Assembly: GCF_016907555.1 (NCBI RefSeq)
Contig: NZ_JAFBCE010000001.1
Coordinates: 496,001 to 560,000 of the forward strand
Direction: 5' to 3'
DNA length: 64,000 nt
Source of the DNA: Microbacterium laevaniformans
GTDB taxonomy: Bacteria > Actinomycetota > Actinomycetes > Actinomycetales > Microbacteriaceae
Shown here in pieces: positions 25,788 to 35,011 of this stretch (position 1 is the first letter of the stretch; each line of letters starts with the position of its first letter). The notes under the pieces were generated by a model. That model made no database searches, was not told the origin of the DNA, and was given only the letters and a program-made list of their open reading frames with translations. The position numbers and the translations under genes are program-made.

Positions 25788-27584
25788 TCAGGAGATCGTG
25801 AGCAGCTGGTGGCCGGCCGACACCGTGGTGCCGGGGTCGGCGTTGATCGCGCCGACGACACCGTCCTTGTGCGCGGGAATGGGCTGTTCCATCTTCATGG
25901 CCTCCAGGACGACGACCAGGTCGCCCTTGACCACCGACTGGCCTTCCTCGACGGCGACCTTGACGACCGTGGCCTGCATCGGCGACGTGACCGCGTCGCC
26001 GGACGCACCGGCGACCGAGGAGGGCGCGTGCGAGCGACGCGAAGGCGGCGCCGCCACCGGGCGACCGATCTTGGCCGGGGCCAATGCGATGCGGTCGGGC
26101 AGGCTCACCTCGAGCCGCTTTCCCGCCACCTCGACGACCACGGTGTGGCGCGGCTCGGCATCGGCCGGAGCTTCGGCTTCGCCGTCCCACGGCGCGATGT
26201 CGTTGACGAACTCGGTCTCGATCCAGCGTGTGAACACGCCGAAGTGACCGTCCTCGGCCGTGAACGCCGGGTCGCGCACGACCTTGCGGTGGAAGGGCAG
26301 CACGGTGGGCATCCCGGCGACCTCGAACTCGTCGAGGGCGCGGCGGGAGCGCTCCAGGGCCTCTTCGCGGGTGCGCCCGGTGACGATGAGCTTGCCCAGC
26401 AGCGAGTCGAACGCGCCGGAGACGCTGTCGCCGGCGGTGACGCCGGAGTCCAGACGGATGCCGGGGCCGCCGAACGTCTTGAACTGGTGGATGCGTCCGG
26501 GCTGGGGGAGGAAGCCGCGGCCCGGGTCTTCCCCGTTGATGCGGAACTCGATCGAGTGGCCGAGCGGCTCGGGGTCGTCGTAGTCGAGGGTGCCGCCCTC
26601 GGCGAGGCGGAACTGCTCGCGGACGAGGTCGATGCCCGTGACCTCCTCGGAGACGGGGTGCTCGACCTGGAGGCGCGTGTTCACCTCGAGGAAGGAGATC
26701 GTGCCGTCCGCGCCGATGAGGAACTCGCAGGTGCCCGCGCCGACGTAGCCGACCTCGCGGAGGATCGCCTTCGACGACGCGTACAGCGTCTCCTTCTGCG
26801 CGTCGGTCAGGAAGGGGGCCGGTGCCTCCTCGACGAGCTTCTGATGGCGCCGCTGCAGCGAGCAGTCGCGCGTGGAGACGACGACGACGTTGCCCTCGGC
26901 ATCCGCGAGGCACTGCGTCTCGACGTGGCGCGGCTTGTCGAGGTACTTCTCCACGAAGCACTCGCCGCGGCCGAAGGCCGCGACCGCCTCACGGGTGGCC
27001 GACTCGAACATCTCGGCGACTTCGCCGAGTTCGCGGGCGACCTTGAGACCGCGGCCGCCGCCGCCGTAGGCGGCCTTGATCGCGATGGGAAGGCCCACCT
27101 GCTCGGCGAAGGCGACGACCTCATCGGCCCCGGCGACTGGCCCCGGGGTGCCCGGGGCCAGGGGAGCGCCCACCTTCTCGGCGACGTGGCGGGCCGTGAC
27201 CTTGTCGCCCAGAGCCTCGATCGCCTCGGGCGACGGGCCGATCCAGATCATGCCGGCGGCGGTGACGGCGCGAGCGAACTCCGCATTCTCCGCGAGAAAG
27301 CCGTAACCGGGGTGCACCGCGTCGGCGCCGGAGCGGCGGGCGACCGAGAGGATCTTCTCGATCGACAGGTAGGTGTCGGCGCTCGTGGCGCCCTCGAGCG
27401 CGTACGCCTCGTCGGCGAGCTTGGCGTGCATGGCGTCGCGGTCCTGGTCGGCGTAGACCGCCACCGACGCCTTCCCCGAGTCGCGAGCGGCGCGGATCAC
27501 TCGGACCGCGATCTCTCCGCGGTTCGCGACGAGCACTTTTGTGATCTGCGGGCGCGCGGGCGTCAGGTCCAGTGAGCGTGGCAT
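25788..27584 (-). CDS. accA3: Acyl-CoA carboxylase alpha subunit (biotin carboxylase plus BCCP)
   Basis: A 598-residue biotin carboxylase fused to a biotin carboxyl carrier domain; it carboxylates its own biotin with bicarbonate and ATP. The N-terminal domain begins [18 protein letters not shown]; the glycine-rich ATP loop is [27 protein letters not shown] is the catalytic block. The last 75 residues form the BCCP domain with the biotinylated lysine in [10 protein letters not shown]. AccD/AccE at 33.3-34.9 kb are the likely partners and BirA at 35 kb the likely biotinylating enzyme. The frame is open to 27602, but TAGGCT seven bases before ATG 27584 favours this start. Confidence 0.93.
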   Translation of the reverse strand: MPRSLDLTPARPQITKVLVANRGEIAVRVIRAARDSGKASVAVYADQDRDAMHAKLADEAYALEGATSADTYLSIEKILSVARRSGADAVHPGYGFLAENAEFARAVTAAGMIWIGPSPEAIEALGDKVTARHVAEKVGAPLAPGTPGPVAGADEVVAFAEQVGLPIAIKAAYGGGGRGLKVARELGEVAEMFESATREAVAAFGRGECFVEKYLDKPRHVETQCLADAEGNVVVVSTRDCSLQRRHQKLVEEAPAPFLTDAQKETLYASSKAILREVGYVGAGTCEFLIGADGTISFLEVNTRLQVEHPVSEEVTGIDLVREQFRLAEGGTLDYDDPEPLGHSIEFRINGEDPGRGFLPQPGRIHQFKTFGGPGIRLDSGVTAGDSVSGAFDSLLGKLIVTGRTREEALERSRRALDEFEVAGMPTVLPFHRKVVRDPAFTAEDGHFGVFTRWIETEFVNDIAPWDGEAEAPADAEPRHTVVVEVAGKRLEVSLPDRIALAPAKIGRPVAAPPSRRSHAPSSVAGASGDAVTSPMQATVVKVAVEEGQSVVKGDLVVVLEAMKMEQPIPAHKDGVVGAINADPGTTVSAGHQLLTIS

Positions 27585-27591
27585 GGATGCC

Positions 27592-27597
27592 AGCCTA
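27592..27597 (-). promoter_or_regulatory. -10 box TAGGCT of the biotin carboxylase gene
   Basis: TAGGCT on the minus strand ends seven bases before the ATG at 27584. It supports that start over an upstream GTG at 27602. Confidence 0.6.
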
Positions 27598-27662
27598 CCC
27601 ACGCAAGAGCGTGCTCCTTTGGATCACCCGCACAAGATCGTCGGCGATTCGTGTGCGAGAGC

Positions 27663-28352
27663 CTACGAAGTCGCGTCCTCCTTCTGCGCGCCGTCGCGGT
27701 GGGAGGGGGACGACGTCCACAGATCGGTCCAGACGACGCCGAGCGCCTTGCACAGGCGGCGCACGGTCGACAGCGACATCCCCACCACCGTGGAGGGATC
27801 GCCGTCCACGCGCTCGATGAACGGTCCGCCCAGGCTGTCCACCGTGAATGCTCCGGCCACCTGCAACGGTTCGCCGGTGGCGACATACGCGGCGATCTCG
27901 GCATCCGAGATATCGGAGACGAAGGTGACGGCGGCGGCGGCCACGGCGTACTCCTCGCGCGCCGGCTGCCCGGGGCGAACGCGGATGACGCTGTGGCCCG
28001 AGTGCAGCACGCCCGTCTTGCCTCGCATCTGCTCCCACCGCGCCACGGCGACCTCGGGCCGCAGCGGCTTGCCGAGCACCTGACCGTCGATCTCGAACAT
28101 GGAGTCGCCGCCGACGACGACTCCGTCGAAGTCGGGCAGTTCGCGCACGAGGGAGACCGTGACGTCGGCCGCTTTGCGTCGTGCGAGCAGCAGAACATGC
28201 TCGTCAGGAGGCAGGACACGCGCCTCCCGCGCCTGGATGTCGTCGATGACCGCCTCCTCATCGACCTCAGGCGCACGCAGCAGCGGCTCGATGCCGGCCT
28301 GGCGCATGAGCATGAGTCGGGCGGGCGAGGTGGAGGCGAGGCACACGCGCAT
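27663..28352 (-). CDS. maf: Maf-family nucleotide pyrophosphatase
   Basis: A 229-residue Maf/YhdE-type protein that hydrolyses non-canonical or selected nucleoside triphosphates to monophosphates. LASTSPARLMLMRQAGI opens the family fold; VVGGDSMFEIDGQVLGKP has the catalytic aspartate and substrate loop; GGPFIERVDGDPSTVVGMSL is the C-terminal signature. The frame is open 40 codons further upstream into the divergent methyltransferase gene, but TACGCT seven bases before ATG 28352 selects this start. Confidence 0.92.
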   Translation of the reverse strand: MRVCLASTSPARLMLMRQAGIEPLLRAPEVDEEAVIDDIQAREARVLPPDEHVLLLARRKAADVTVSLVRELPDFDGVVVGGDSMFEIDGQVLGKPLRPEVAVARWEQMRGKTGVLHSGHSVIRVRPGQPAREEYAVAAAAVTFVSDISDAEIAAYVATGEPLQVAGAFTVDSLGGPFIERVDGDPSTVVGMSLSTVRRLCKALGVVWTDLWTSSPSHRDGAQKEDATS

Positions 28353-28359
28353 GCCGTCC

Positions 28360-28365
28360 AGCGTA
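28360..28365 (-). promoter_or_regulatory. -10 box TACGCT of maf
   Basis: TACGCT on the minus strand ends seven bases before the ATG at 28352. Confidence 0.55.
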
Positions 28366-28410
28366 CGGTCCGTCGCGTGCGGGGTCGGGGATCCGTGACA
28401 GCATCGGAGG

Positions 28411-29757
28411 ATGCAGCCCGGAGACCTCCTCGACCTCGACATCACCGACGTGGCCCACGGGGGCGTTTTCATCGCCCGTCATGAGGGGCGGGTCGTGTTC
28501 GTCTCCGATGCGGTTCCCGGCGAACGCGTCCGCGTGCGCCTGACCGAGACCGCCAAGTCATCCTTCTGGCGCGGCGCCGTCGTCGACGTCCTCGACGCAT
28601 CGCCGCACCGACGCCCGCACGTCTGGGCGGCCGCCGACGTGGAGGTCGACCCCGACCTGCGCCCCGGCGGCGCCGATTTCGGGCACATCGCCCTGCCGCA
28701 CCAGCGGGAGCTGAAGACGCGCGTGCTTCTGGACGCCCTCGAGAGGTTCGGCGGCCTCGAGCAGCCGTCGGCGACGATGAGCGGCGCGCGCCCGGTGCTC
28801 TCGGAGCGCGGCGAGGTCCTCGCGGAGGAGTCCGCGGACGCGACCCGGTGGCGCACCCGCGTCAGCCTGCACGTCGACGACGCCGGCCGTGTCGGCCCCT
28901 TCGCCGCGCGCACGCACCGGGTCATCGAGGTGGACGATCTGCCCTTGGCGACCGCGGAGATCGCCCGCGTCGCGCGCAGCCTGTCGGCGCCGGCGGGTCG
29001 GGTCGACCTCGTGCAGCCCGCCGACGGTCGGGTGCGGGTGGTGGCCCGGCCCGGCGCGCTCCGCGACGGACGCTCCGGCTCGCCCCGCCGCGGAGCCGGT
29101 CCGCGCCGGGGAGCGCAGCGGGCCGTGGCCGAGGATGCCGCCGCGCGCAAGACTGTCGTCGAAGAGGTGGACGGCCGTCCCTTCCGACTCGACGCCGGCG
29201 GATTCTGGCAGGTGCATCGGCTCGCCGCGCACACGCTGTCGTCGGCCGTCGCCGACGTGGTGCGCGATGCCGGCGGCGTCGACCCGGAAGCGCAGCACCT
29301 CGACCTCTACGGCGGCGTCGGCCTGTTCGCCGCGACACTGGCCGGCCTCGGCGGCCCCGCGACGCGCATCACGACCGTCGAATCCGACCCCGCGGCGACC
29401 GAGCATGCGGGGGAGAACCTCGCCGACTGGATCGGCGCCCGGGCCGAGACTGCGCGCACCGAGCGCTTCCTCGCCCGGCTGCAGGCGCAGGCGGGCGCCG
29501 CCGAGCGCGCGCGGCTGGGTCGCGGCGTGACGCTGCTCGATCCCCCGCGGGCCGGCGCCGGCAGGGACGTCGTCGACGCCGTCGCGGCGCTGGCGCCGGC
29601 ATCCGTCGTCTACGTCGCGTGCGATCCCTTCGCACTCTCCCGCGACCTCGGATGGTTCCGCGAGCGCGGCTACGACGTGCGGCGGATCGCGGCGTTCGAT
29701 CTGTTCCCGCACTCGCATCACGTGGAGGCCGTCGCTCTCCTGCAGCGCGAGCCATGA
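28411..29757 (+). CDS. TRAM-domain class I RNA 5-methyluridine methyltransferase family protein
   Basis: A 448-residue member of the TrmA/RlmCD family, which puts a methyl group on C5 of uridine in rRNA or tRNA. Residues 1-60 form a TRAM RNA-binding domain (LDITDVAHGGVFIARHEGRVVFV). The S-adenosylmethionine motif is HLDLYGGVGLFAATL; LLDPPRAGAGRD and YVACDPFALSRDL hold the catalytic motifs, with the nucleophilic cysteine in VACDP. That is the only cysteine, so the iron-sulfur cluster of RlmD-type enzymes is absent. CAGCAT six bases before the ATG and an adjacent GGAGG are both seen. The exact target base cannot be told. Confidence 0.88.
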   Translation: MQPGDLLDLDITDVAHGGVFIARHEGRVVFVSDAVPGERVRVRLTETAKSSFWRGAVVDVLDASPHRRPHVWAAADVEVDPDLRPGGADFGHIALPHQRELKTRVLLDALERFGGLEQPSATMSGARPVLSERGEVLAEESADATRWRTRVSLHVDDAGRVGPFAARTHRVIEVDDLPLATAEIARVARSLSAPAGRVDLVQPADGRVRVVARPGALRDGRSGSPRRGAGPRRGAQRAVAEDAAARKTVVEEVDGRPFRLDAGGFWQVHRLAAHTLSSAVADVVRDAGGVDPEAQHLDLYGGVGLFAATLAGLGGPATRITTVESDPAATEHAGENLADWIGARAETARTERFLARLQAQAGAAERARLGRGVTLLDPPRAGAGRDVVDAVAALAPASVVYVACDPFALSRDLGWFRERGYDVRRIAAFDLFPHSHHVEAVALLQREP

Positions 29758-29815
29758 CCGCCGCCCGGCGCGGACGTCACTCGTTCGTCGGATGTGGGCG
29801 AGCAGCGGCCGTGGT

Positions 29816-29821
29816 TAGGCT
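29816..29821 (+). promoter_or_regulatory. -10 box TAGGCT of the two-component set
   Basis: TAGGCT ends six bases before the ATG at 29828, with no Shine-Dalgarno. It is the only promoter-like signal ahead of the three overlapping genes. Confidence 0.6.
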
Positions 29822-29827
29822 GACCCC

Positions 29828-30496
29828 ATGACCCGCGTCGCTCTCATCGATGACCACGAGTCCGTGCGCCTCGGGCTCGAGGCGGCGTGCGCGCGTGCCG
29901 TGACCAAGGAGGTCGTCTTCTCCGGCAGCAGCGTGCGGGCCTACCTCGAGTGGCGCCGGCGGTCGGGCTCGGCTCCCGTCGACATCGTCGTCCTCGACCT
30001 CACGCTCGGCGACGGCACCACCGTCACCGAGAACGTGACCAGCATCATCGCCGACGGCTCACCCGTGCTCATCCACAGCGTCGCCGACCGGCCGGCGGCG
30101 GTGCGCGAGGCGCTGGCCGCCGGGGCCGCCGGCGTCATCAGCAAGGCATCCCGCATCGACGACGTCATCGCCGCCATCCGCACCGTGGCCCGCGGCGAGG
30201 CGCTCGACAACGTCGAATGGGCCAGCGCCGTCGACGGCGACCGCGCCTTCGCCGACGCGCAGCTGTCCAATCGGGAGCGCGACGTGCTGCGGCTGTACGC
30301 CGCCGGCCTGCCCTTGAAGGCCGTCGCCGACCGCCTCGGCATCGCGTACTCCACGGCGAAGGAGAACATCACGCGGGTGCGCACCAAGTACGTCGAGGTC
30401 GGCCGTCCCGCCCCCACCAAGGTCGATCTGCTCCGCCGTGCGATGGAGGACGGCCTGATGGCCGGCCATGCCGGAACGGCGGCCGGTGGCGACTGA
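29828..30496 (+). CDS. NarL/LuxR-family response regulator
   Basis: A 222-residue DNA-binding response regulator. The receiver has acidic residues DDH (8-10), the phosphorylated Asp57 in VVLDLTL and the conserved lysine in GVISKAS. The C-terminal LuxR helix-turn-helix (about 148-190) reads LSNRERDVLRLYAAGLPLKAVADRLGI. Its stop overlaps the kinase gene by 29 bases. Target genes are not visible, but the set is isolated enough to regulate itself. Confidence 0.92.
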   Translation: MTRVALIDDHESVRLGLEAACARAVTKEVVFSGSSVRAYLEWRRRSGSAPVDIVVLDLTLGDGTTVTENVTSIIADGSPVLIHSVADRPAAVREALAAGAAGVISKASRIDDVIAAIRTVARGEALDNVEWASAVDGDRAFADAQLSNRERDVLRLYAAGLPLKAVADRLGIAYSTAKENITRVRTKYVEVGRPAPTKVDLLRRAMEDGLMAGHAGTAAGGD

Positions 30497-31724
30497 GCCC
30501 CTGCCGATCGCCGTCGACCCGGCGGTCCGGCGTCCGCTGGGAGACATCGCGGCGGGAGCGGAGCGGTTCACGCAGGCGCGTGTGGAGCGGATCATCCGCA
30601 CCGTCGTCGCCCTCGGGTGCGCCGTGCTGGGCACGCAGGCGTTCCTCAATGCGCTCGGCTCGCACCAGGAGGCGCCCGCCGCGCACCTGCCGCTGCTGCT
30701 GGTGGTGTTCATTCCGCTGGGGGTGATGATCGCGGCATCCGTCGCGGGGGTCGGGGTGCGCACCGCGGCGGGCGTCTTCGCCGTCGTCTTCCCGATCGCC
30801 CTGCTCTGCTGGCCCCTCGTCACCCACGGGCGGGTGGATGCCGCGGAGGGCTCGCCCTGGATCTGGTATCTGCTGAACGTCGGCACCACGGCGGCCGTGC
30901 TGGCCTTCGGTCTTCCCCTGCAGATCGCGTGGGCGGCGGTCATCCCGATCCTGTACGCGATCGCCCGGCTGACCCAACTCGATGGCGCCCCCGCGGACGT
31001 CGTCGATGTCGTGCGCGATGCGGTCTTCGCCGCGATCCTCGCGGCGGTGGTGATCACCCTCGGGCGTCTGCTGCGGGGTGTGGCGGTGGGCATCGATCAG
31101 GCGCGCAGCGAGGCCGTCGCCTCCTACGCCGTCGCCGCCGCCCACAATGCCGCCGAGACCGAGCGGGTCGCCGTCGCCGCGCTCATGCACGACAGCGTGC
31201 TGGCGGCGCTCATCGCTGCGGAGCGGGCACACACGGAGCGCGAGGAGGCGCTGGCGACGGCGATGGCGCGCGAGGCCCTGATGCGCCTGGCCAACACCGA
31301 TCAGGATTCCGGGGAGGGGCCCGACGAGCCGGTCGCTGTGACGGCGATTGCGGCCGCCCTTCGCCGGGTGGTGGCCGATCTCGATGCGGACGCGCCCGTC
31401 GCCGCCGACATCGCCGCGGCCGCTCCGCTCGTTCCGGGGCGCGTCGCGCGAGCCGTCGTGCTGGCCGCCACGCAGGCCGTCTCCAACGCCATCGTCCATG
31501 CGCACGGAGAAGGTCTGCGCGTGGCTCTGCGAGCCGACGGGCAGCGCCTGCGCGTGCAGGTGACCGATCGCGGTCCCGGCTTCGATCCGGCGAGCATCCC
31601 CGATGATCGCCTGGGAATTCGTGGGTCCATCGTGGCGCGCATGGCGGCCGTCGGCGGCCGCGCGCGCGTGCGCACGGCGGCGGACGGGACTCACGTCGTC
31701 CTGGACTGGGAGTTCTCGCGATGA
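30468..31724 (+). CDS. Membrane sensor histidine kinase, HisKA_3-like
   Basis: A 418-residue sensor with about six membrane helices (45-205) and a short extracellular part. The phosphoacceptor histidine is in VAALMHDSVLAAL, the HisKA_3 pattern used with NarL-type regulators. The ATPase domain has an N box (ATQAVSNAIVHAH), a G1 box (DRGPGFDP) and LGIRGSIVARMAAVGG. ATG 30468 gives a 29-base overlap with the regulator gene; GTG 30486 would shorten it to 11, and neither has a clear ribosome site. It overlaps the next gene by four bases. Confidence 0.85.
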   Translation: MPERRPVATEPLPIAVDPAVRRPLGDIAAGAERFTQARVERIIRTVVALGCAVLGTQAFLNALGSHQEAPAAHLPLLLVVFIPLGVMIAASVAGVGVRTAAGVFAVVFPIALLCWPLVTHGRVDAAEGSPWIWYLLNVGTTAAVLAFGLPLQIAWAAVIPILYAIARLTQLDGAPADVVDVVRDAVFAAILAAVVITLGRLLRGVAVGIDQARSEAVASYAVAAAHNAAETERVAVAALMHDSVLAALIAAERAHTEREEALATAMAREALMRLANTDQDSGEGPDEPVAVTAIAAALRRVVADLDADAPVAADIAAAAPLVPGRVARAVVLAATQAVSNAIVHAHGEGLRVALRADGQRLRVQVTDRGPGFDPASIPDDRLGIRGSIVARMAAVGGRARVRTAADGTHVVLDWEFSR

Positions 31725-32758
31725 ACTTCCGTGTGCACGCCACCCTGTCGGCGTTGGCGATCGCCTTCACGACGTATCTCGCGATCGGCGGTCTCGTCTG
31801 GACGGTAGCGCCGCAGATGCCGCTCGTTCTGGTGTGCGCGGTGGCGCTGTATCTGGCGACGACGTGGATCTGCGTGTTCTGGAATTCGGGTGCTCTGCCC
31901 ACGCGGCGCGATCCCATCACCGGCGACCTCGGGCGCAGCTCGGTCCTGCCCGCCTGGGCTGCGGTGCTCGCGCTCGCCGCCGCGGTGCTGGTGCCCAACG
32001 CGACGTGGCTCGCCGTCCAGCCCGACGCGCGTGGCGCGGATGTCGGGACCTGGAGCCTGGGTGCGGTCGGTGCGCTCCTGACGATCGTGATGGTGCGCCG
32101 CCGCCCGTGGATCGCGTGGAGCGGGGTCGTCGTCCTCGCGGCCGAAGCGGCGTTCTGGATCGGTCCGGCCGCAGCCCTGGCGCTCGGCGTGGTCGGCGCG
32201 GTGCTGTGGGTGGGGGTCGCGCAGCTGCTGACGTGGCTCGTCGATCGCGCTGCCCGCGATACCGCGGAGCTCACCGCTCTGCAGCGGGCGGCCTCGGAAT
32301 GGCTCGCGACTCAAGAGGGAATGCGGCGCGAACGTCGCGCGCAGGTGCAGCGTGCCCTCGCGCTGGCCGGGCCGGTGCTCACGCGCACGATCGAGGCTGC
32401 GGGGCGTCTGAGCGAGGACGAACGTCGCGCGGCGCGCATCGCCGAAGAAGCGTTGCGCGACGAGCTGCGCGGCTCTGCCCTGCTCGACGCGGAGGTGCGA
32501 GCGGCGCTCGCAGCGGCGCGGGAACGGGGGACGACGGTGTCGGTGCTCGACGAAGGAGGCCTCGACGGCCTGTCGCCGGCGGAGCGAGCGGCGGTGCGCG
32601 CCCGCCTCGCCGAGGTGCTCGCGAAGGCCGATTCCGACCGGGTGTACGTGCGGGCGGCCACCCACGATGACGTCGCGGTCACCGTCGTCGGCCGATCGGC
32701 CGCCGAAGACGGCGACGACGAGGTCGATCTGTGGAGCGAGATCCCTCGTCGCCCGTGA
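31721..32758 (+). CDS. Kinase-like membrane protein without catalytic residues
   Basis: A 345-residue protein of unknown function, translationally coupled to the kinase (ATGA at 31721-31724). Residues 1-175 contain five or six membrane helices, a layout like the kinase next door. The C-terminal half is predicted helical (about 180-260) and then a small alpha/beta part, but there is no HD phosphoacceptor motif and no N or G box. It may be a catalytically dead kinase relative that senses a signal or tunes the kinase by heterodimerisation. That role is inference from context. Confidence 0.7.
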   Translation: MNFRVHATLSALAIAFTTYLAIGGLVWTVAPQMPLVLVCAVALYLATTWICVFWNSGALPTRRDPITGDLGRSSVLPAWAAVLALAAAVLVPNATWLAVQPDARGADVGTWSLGAVGALLTIVMVRRRPWIAWSGVVVLAAEAAFWIGPAAALALGVVGAVLWVGVAQLLTWLVDRAARDTAELTALQRAASEWLATQEGMRRERRAQVQRALALAGPVLTRTIEAAGRLSEDERRAARIAEEALRDELRGSALLDAEVRAALAAARERGTTVSVLDEGGLDGLSPAERAAVRARLAEVLAKADSDRVYVRAATHDDVAVTVVGRSAAEDGDDEVDLWSEIPRRP

Positions 32759-32820
32759 GGGCCTGGCGCGGCGGTGCGTGCCGGCAACGTGCGAGAGAAG
32801 AAGGCGCCGAAAGAAGAGGA

Positions 32821-32853
32821 GGCGAGGGGCGGCGAAGCCGCCCGCCCCTCGCC
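32821..32853 (-). terminator. Strong terminator hairpin at the end of the accD-accE transcript
   Basis: GGCGAGGGGC (32821-32830) pairs with GCCCCTCGCC (32844-32853). Read on the minus strand the stem is followed by TCCTCTTCTTT, a pyrimidine-rich tail, so it best fits termination of the leftward acc transcript. It may also act on the rightward signalling genes. Confidence 0.65.
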
Positions 32854-33007
32854 ATGCGAGTGGTTACCCGAAAACCGACTCGCGAAGGGTCGTTCCGCTC
32901 ATGAAGCGGGCCGACCGAACGCAGAAGCGTTCCAGCGATATCGATTCTTCCCGGTGGAGAAAGCTGTGTCTGTAGGTATTTTGGGGGACAAGCGATCGGA
33001 GGCGGGT
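32854..33007. other. Structured non-coding stretch between convergent genes
   Basis: Three further hairpins follow the terminator within 80 bases: 32856-32883 (GCGAGT-GGTT with AACC-G-ACTCGC), 32888-32916 (GGTCG/CGACC enclosing CCGCT/AGCGG) and 32917-32932 (GAACGC-agaa-GCGTTC). An AT-rich TAGGTATTTT follows at 32973-32982. Two tiny coupled frames exist on the plus strand (32854-32904, 16 codons; 32901-32975, 24 codons), but their third-position G/C is low for this genome. I do not recognise a known RNA family. Confidence 0.4.
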
Positions 33008-33262
33008 TCAGCCTGCGAACCGTCCCCAGGCCACGTCGCGCCGCAGGGGCGCACGCAGGCCGCGCGCCGAGACCTCCCACGCCGAACGCAGCGGACCGTC
33101 CTCGACGACGGCGTCCGCAGCCTCGCGCTCGTAGGCCTCGGTCACCACGGCGATCACGGCGGCGAGCTCCTCCGCGGTGGGGTTTCCGCGACGGATGTCG
33201 ATGTGCACGGCATCCGCACCGGCCATATCCGCGTCCGACGCGGGCGTCGCGGGCGTGCTCAT
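33008..33262 (-). CDS. accE: Acyl-CoA carboxylase epsilon subunit
   Basis: An 84-residue small subunit specific to actinobacterial acyl-CoA carboxylases, which stabilises the alpha-beta complex. The family signature is [20 protein letters not shown] and the C-terminal motif is [10 protein letters not shown]...WGRF. The N-terminal 20 residues are alanine-rich and variable. Its ATG overlaps the accD stop by four bases, so the two are translated together. Confidence 0.9.
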   Translation of the reverse strand: MSTPATPASDADMAGADAVHIDIRRGNPTAEELAAVIAVVTEAYEREAADAVVEDGPLRSAWEVSARGLRAPLRRDVAWGRFAG

Positions 33263-34884
33263 AGCGGGATGTTACCGTGCTTCTTCGGGGGCAGGCTGGC
33301 CCGCTTCCCGCGCAGCGACCGCAGCGCCTTCGCGACGGCCACGCGGGTCTGCGCGGGCTCGATGATTCCGTCCAGCTCGCCGCGCTCGGCCGCCAGGAAG
33401 GGCGACGCGACGTTGTAGGTGTACTCGTTCGCGAGGCGCTGACGAACGGCGGCCACGTCTTCGCCGGCCTCCTCCGCCTTGCGGATCTCGCCGCGGTAGA
33501 GGATGTTGACGGCACCCTGTCCTCCCATCACGGCGATCTCCGCCGTCGGCCAGGCGAGGTTGACGTCGGCGCCCAGCTGCTTGGAGCCCATGACGATGTA
33601 GGCGCCGCCGTATGCCTTGCGCAGGATCACGGTGACCAACGGCACGGTCGCCTCGGCGTAGGCGTACAGCAGCTTCGCACCGCGGCGGATCACGCCGGTC
33701 CACTCCTGGTCGGTGCCGGGAAGGTAGCCGGGCACGTCGACGAGGGTCAGGATCGGGATGGAGAACGCGTCGCAGAAGCGCACGAAGCGGCTCGCCTTCT
33801 CGCCCGCCTCGATGTTGAGCGTGCCGGCCATCTGCGACGGCTGGTTCGCGATGATGCCGACGGTGCGCCCCTCGACGCGGCCCAGGCCGATGACGATGTT
33901 CGGTGCGAACAGCGGCTGGACCTCGAGGAAGTCGCCGCCGTCGACGATGTGCGAGATGACCTGGTGGATGTCGTACGGCTGGTTGGGGGAGTCGGGCACG
34001 ACCGTGTTGAGGGTGCGATCGGCGTCGGTGGTCTCCCACTCGAAGCCGTTCTCGTACACCGGGATCTCCGCCATGTTGTTGTCGGGCAGGTAGCCCACCA
34101 TCGAGCGGACGTAGTCGATCGCATCGTCCTCGTCCTCGGCCAGGTAGTGCGCGACCCCGGAGCGGGTGTTGTGCGTGTAGGCGCCGCCGAGCTCCTCCAT
34201 GCCGACGTCCTCGCCGGTGACGGTCTTGATGACGTCGGGGCCGGTGACGAACATCTGGCTGGTCTTGTCGACCATGACCACGAAGTCGGTGAGGGCGGGG
34301 GAGTACACGGCGCCGCCGGCGGCCGGTCCCATGATGATCGAGATCTGCGGGATCACACCCGACGCAGCGGTGTTGAGGCGGAAGATCTCGCCGTACTTGC
34401 CGAGGGCGACCACACCCTCCTGGATGCGGGCGCCGCCGGAGTCGAGAATGCCGATGATCGGCATGCCGCCGCGCAGGGCGTACTCCATGATCTTGATGAT
34501 CTTGTCGCCCGCGACCTCGCCCAGCGACCCGCCGAAGGTGGTGAAGTCCTGCGCGTAGACGGCGACGGTGCGACCGTGAATGGTCCCCACGCCCGTGACG
34601 ACCGAGTCGCCGTAGGGGCGCGACCGGTCCATCCCGAACGCGGTCGTGCGGTGGCGCACGTATTCGTCGAACTCCACGAACGTCCCGGGGTCCACGAGCA
34701 GCTCGATGCGCTCGCGGGCGGTCATCTTGCCCTTCGCGTGCTGCTTATCCTGAGCGCGGACCTCCGCGTCGACCACTGCCTCCTGGTAGCGGGCACGCAG
34801 GTCGGCGATCTTGCCGGCGGTGGTGGACAGGTCGGGCTGCGCGGACGTCACTGGCTGCACGGAAGGCTCTGACTGCTGAGGCAC
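33259..34884 (-). CDS. accD: Acyl-CoA carboxylase beta subunit (carboxyltransferase)
   Basis: The 541-residue carboxyltransferase of acetyl-/propionyl-CoA carboxylase (AccD/PccB type); it moves CO2 from carboxybiotin to acyl-CoA to give malonyl- or methylmalonyl-CoA. [19 protein letters not shown] opens the domain. [29 protein letters not shown] and [16 protein letters not shown] form the acyl-CoA oxyanion site; [12 protein letters not shown] and [13 protein letters not shown] form the biotin half. GTG 34893 is possible, but it overlaps the -10 box TAGGGT at 34897-34892, and GTG 34884, seven bases downstream of that box, is the better start. Confidence 0.9.
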   Translation of the reverse strand: MPQQSEPSVQPVTSAQPDLSTTAGKIADLRARYQEAVVDAEVRAQDKQHAKGKMTARERIELLVDPGTFVEFDEYVRHRTTAFGMDRSRPYGDSVVTGVGTIHGRTVAVYAQDFTTFGGSLGEVAGDKIIKIMEYALRGGMPIIGILDSGGARIQEGVVALGKYGEIFRLNTAASGVIPQISIIMGPAAGGAVYSPALTDFVVMVDKTSQMFVTGPDVIKTVTGEDVGMEELGGAYTHNTRSGVAHYLAEDEDDAIDYVRSMVGYLPDNNMAEIPVYENGFEWETTDADRTLNTVVPDSPNQPYDIHQVISHIVDGGDFLEVQPLFAPNIVIGLGRVEGRTVGIIANQPSQMAGTLNIEAGEKASRFVRFCDAFSIPILTLVDVPGYLPGTDQEWTGVIRRGAKLLYAYAEATVPLVTVILRKAYGGAYIVMGSKQLGADVNLAWPTAEIAVMGGQGAVNILYRGEIRKAEEAGEDVAAVRQRLANEYTYNVASPFLAAERGELDGIIEPAQTRVAVAKALRSLRGKRASLPPKKHGNIPL

Positions 34885-34891
34885 GCCTTCC

Positions 34892-34897
34892 ACCCTA
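34892..34897 (-). promoter_or_regulatory. -10 box TAGGGT of accD-accE
   Basis: TAGGGT on the minus strand ends seven bases before GTG 34884. The alternative start GTG 34893 would lie inside the box, which argues for the shorter protein. Confidence 0.55.
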
Positions 34898-34999
34898 GCG
34901 ACCGGGTCGGTGACTCTGTTGGGGGACGCTCACAACGGGACGGCGATTCGGTTGTGGGATGCCGCGCCATGCGCACGGCCGCCTGACGCGGCCCGCGCG

Positions 35000-35005
35000 T
35001 AGGGT
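35000..35005 (+). promoter_or_regulatory. -10 box TAGGGT of birA
   Basis: TAGGGT ends six bases before the ATG at 35012; no Shine-Dalgarno. Confidence 0.6.
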
Positions 35006-35011
35006 GGCGCT

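Noticed and set aside
25809-27575. 588-codon open frame on the plus strand over the biotin carboxylase gene
   Set aside because: No recognisable motif; the minus strand carries all biotin carboxylase and BCCP motifs.
32759-33007. tmRNA, RNase P RNA or SRP RNA in the hairpin-rich gap
   Set aside because: No conserved core of any of these RNAs is visible (no alanyl acceptor end or tag frame, no P4 core, no GGAAGGAAGCAG loop), and the stretch is too short for the first two.
34931-34956. CACAAC...GTTGTG inverted repeat between accD and birA, similar in wording to the nuclease-flanking palindrome
   Set aside because: Arms are only six bases and the CTCCGGAG core is missing, so chance is a sufficient explanation.
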